From: Cyanobacteria bacterium PR.3.49
GTDB taxonomy: Bacteria > Cyanobacteriota > Vampirovibrionia > Obscuribacterales > Obscuribacteraceae
Assembly (NCBI GenBank): GCA_013997645.1
Contig: PNKB01000039.1
Location: forward strand, 1-32,910
DNA: 32,910 nucleotides
Reading direction: 5' to 3'
Shown here: one piece after another, positions 31,134 to 32,910 of the stretch
How positions within the stretch are numbered: the first letter of the stretch is position 1
Layout of the letters: each line of letters begins with the position of its first letter
Notes under the pieces: model-generated
Databases searched by the model: none
What the model saw: the letters and a program-made list of their open reading frames with translations, nothing else
What the model was told of the DNA's origin: nothing
Translations under genes and position numbers: made by a program

Positions 31134-32910
31134 ATGCGCCAGTCTAAAGCCAGAACAGAAAGAGGCAGCATCTTAATTTTCATAAGTGTTTTGATGTTCG
31201 CCATCATCGTGATTGGGATTGGTTTTTTCTTCTTGATCAAAACTTTCGCCGGCATGCGCGAGCTGCAAAACGTCACTGAATCAGGCAATTTGAACGTCGC
31301 CAAAACCGCGCTGAGAAAACCCAACATCACCCTGTCGCAAGGGCTGGAGCAGGACAACTTCGGCGGGCTCGTCGACCGCGACGGAACCGTCAACCTCTTT
31401 ACCTACAACCGCCTGGTTGGACAGGTTTTGCTCGTCGCCCTCAATGCTCAAGCGCAAGGCACGCCCGAATCCCGCGACCATGCCCGCACCCTCATCTCCG
31501 CACTGCAAGCAAGCACAGAAAGCATCGGTCACAGATTAACCGAAGCATTGTCGGACGGATTCGCGCTGCAAGGCAGCTTTGACAAACTGGCAGGAGCCAA
31601 CTTCCTGCGCTTGCTCGGACAAGCGGTTCCCAACCACAGAGTGGCTGAGTTTCAACCCGGATACTTGAAGAAGGGCGCCTCCGCCAACGTCTATCTCGAC
31701 CCGAGCATTCTTCCTGCCAACACCAGCGTTCCGAGCAACACATACAGCAGCGGCAGCGCCGACGCCACCGGCTTTCAATATCTCTCGGGCTACCAACCTT
31801 TCACAGTCCCCGGCATCGGCTCCATCTCCGGCGTTCCGGTTTTCCCCAACCAGCGCCCGCACCTGGTTTCCACCACCGACTTCCGCAACGCTGTAACCGC
31901 CCCCGTCTCCGGAGTCGAGCTTCCACCCAACTCATTTCAATCGGCAGGCACTGCCAAAGAAAATTCCAGCCGCGATTTCTTAAGAGCCATCTCCTGCTCG
32001 ATCGTCGGCGCCCTCAACGGCAAATTCACGGCTTCCATTCCTCGCGGTTACCTAGTCATCAACAATCCGGCCGGCAGCATGGACCAGACCTCTTTACCCA
32101 ACCCAGCAACCATGCTGAATAACGAACTGTTCACCGGCGTATACGTAGCCAACAACGGCGCTTTCTCGACCGACATGTCCCTGATTCAAAAGTGGGCAGA
32201 CTACAACAGCCACAACCCGCCGGTCGGACCACAACCGTCAACTGAAGGGCTCTTCGGTGACCCGCGCGGCATCACTTCCCTGGGCGGCAACGGATATCCT
32301 TCGCAGTGTGACTACACCAGCCTCGACGGCGCCGGCGCCACTCCCGGATGCCAATCTCTGGAAAACGCATTCCGCCAGGCATACGGCGCCAACGACACAC
32401 TGCCCGGCGTGCGCACCGAACTGACAGCTGTCGAACAACTGCGCGCCAATGTCCTCGGTCTGTTTCCCCAGGGTGGTCAAATCAACGTTCCGTCGGGCTT
32501 CACGGGCATCCGCATCTTTCCCTACGAAACAGCACTGCCGCTTCCTGCAGGACAAGCTCCGCAATTCTCCACCAACGGCACCCTCTCGCAAATCCTCGCC
32601 CAAGTGGGCAACGGCACCGGTGCAGAACAAACACTTCTCGCCCAGCTTCGTCAGAGAATGAGAGAAATCAAGCCGGAAGCCACCGAGTCGGAAATCAACG
32701 CAGTTCTGGCCAGCCGTACCATCGGTCTGGGACAAAGACTGTACATCTACCTCAACGGCACGCAATTGCAGCTCACCGACGTCGCGCCCCCGTGGCTGGT
32801 ACCAAATACAGTGCCGGACGGAACAGCGCAAATCATCGCCAGCTCTTTCAGCACCATCGGCACTGCAGTTAATCCCCCCGGCGACTCCGGATTCAGAAAC
32901 ATCGTTTTCT
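31134..32910 (+). CDS. TadG-like pilus-assembly / pseudopilin-type protein, runs off the right edge
   Basis: The frame is open from the ATG at 31134 to the window end (592 codons so far, no stop). CGGAGG lies nine bases before the ATG. The N-terminus MRQSKARTERGSILIFISVL has a basic head ending in R-G-S, followed by one hydrophobic helix to about residue 40 and then VTESGNLNVAKTALR. This is the arrangement of the TadG/TadE-like N-terminal domain, in which a helix is followed by an A-G/A-A-L-A-like turn. The rest is a large, Asn/Pro/Gly/Ser-rich extracytoplasmic region with repeated NGT/NGG motifs and a late YLNGTQLQL segment. No von Willebrand domain is visible in the part present. Such proteins sit in the inner membrane and project into the periplasm or pilus. 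The family match is fair and the partner tad genes are outside the window. Confidence 0.75.
   Translation, partial: MRQSKARTERGSILIFISVLMFAIIVIGIGFFFLIKTFAGMRELQNVTESGNLNVAKTALRKPNITLSQGLEQDNFGGLVDRDGTVNLFTYNRLVGQVLLVALNAQAQGTPESRDHARTLISALQASTESIGHRLTEALSDGFALQGSFDKLAGANFLRLLGQAVPNHRVAEFQPGYLKKGASANVYLDPSILPANTSVPSNTYSSGSADATGFQYLSGYQPFTVPGIGSISGVPVFPNQRPHLVSTTDFRNAVTAPVSGVELPPNSFQSAGTAKENSSRDFLRAISCSIVGALNGKFTASIPRGYLVINNPAGSMDQTSLPNPATMLNNELFTGVYVANNGAFSTDMSLIQKWADYNSHNPPVGPQPSTEGLFGDPRGITSLGGNGYPSQCDYTSLDGAGATPGCQSLENAFRQAYGANDTLPGVRTELTAVEQLRANVLGLFPQGGQINVPSGFTGIRIFPYETALPLPAGQAPQFSTNGTLSQILAQVGNGTGAEQTLLAQLRQRMREIKPEATESEINAVLASRTIGLGQRLYIYLNGTQLQLTDVAPPWLVPNTVPDGTAQIIASSFSTIGTAVNPPGDSGFRNIVF

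Overview
The window is chromosomal DNA of a bacterium with a Gram-negative-type envelope, inferred from signal peptides, a TonB-C-terminal-like periplasmic protein and an MBOAT/SGNH acylation pair. Base composition is near 50% G+C and TTG is used as a start codon more than once. The mix of lineage-specific secreted proteins, small paralogues and Tad-like pilus machinery would fit a non-photosynthetic relative of the cyanobacteria (Melainabacteria/Obscuribacterales type). That placement is a low-certainty inference: the window has no rRNA, tRNA or other marker gene. No phage, integrase, insertion sequence or CRISPR array is visible.

Layout. 1-655 holds no convincing gene. A rhomboid protease (656-1405) and a glycerophosphodiester phosphodiesterase (1559-2404, with a clear terminator) are followed on the minus strand by two small membrane proteins. 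A divergent pair at about 5 kb comprises a large TPR-like, Pro/Ala-rich exported protein (minus) and a secreted protein plus a hypothetical (plus). Next come an EamA/DMT transporter and a PspA/IM30-like coiled-coil protein. A minus-strand unit follows, with a GT87-like membrane glycosyltransferase and two tandem paralogous small proteins. A thiolase-HxlR regulator operon lies at 11.3-13.0 kb, with a perfect palindrome beside its candidate -10 element.

After a gene-poor stretch (13.3-14.6 kb) comes a compact, G+C-richer five-gene plus-strand cluster. It encodes a patatin phospholipase, an M28 metallopeptidase, a class I glutamine-amidotransferase-like hydrolase, a Spinster-type MFS transporter and a YihY/BrkB membrane protein, and it ends at a strong terminator. 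A TonB-like periplasmic protein and a secreted HELGH zinc-protease-like protein follow on the minus strand, then a 499-residue acidic protein of unknown function. An O-acylation unit (MBOAT plus SGNH) with a second EamA transporter occupies 25.4-29.0 kb.

The right end holds a stand-alone PAS-like protein and a divergent RelA/SpoT-fold protein. The last gene is a TadG-like protein that runs off the edge (31134 to the end), preceded by four TTCCA units at an exact 11-base period. Working together: MBOAT and SGNH proteins probably acylate an exported glycan. Patatin and the Spinster-type carrier suggest lysophospholipid or fatty-acid handling. HxlR probably controls its own thiolase operon. The phased repeats look like an OmpR/PhoB-type response-regulator site for the Tad-like gene, the RelA-like gene, or both.
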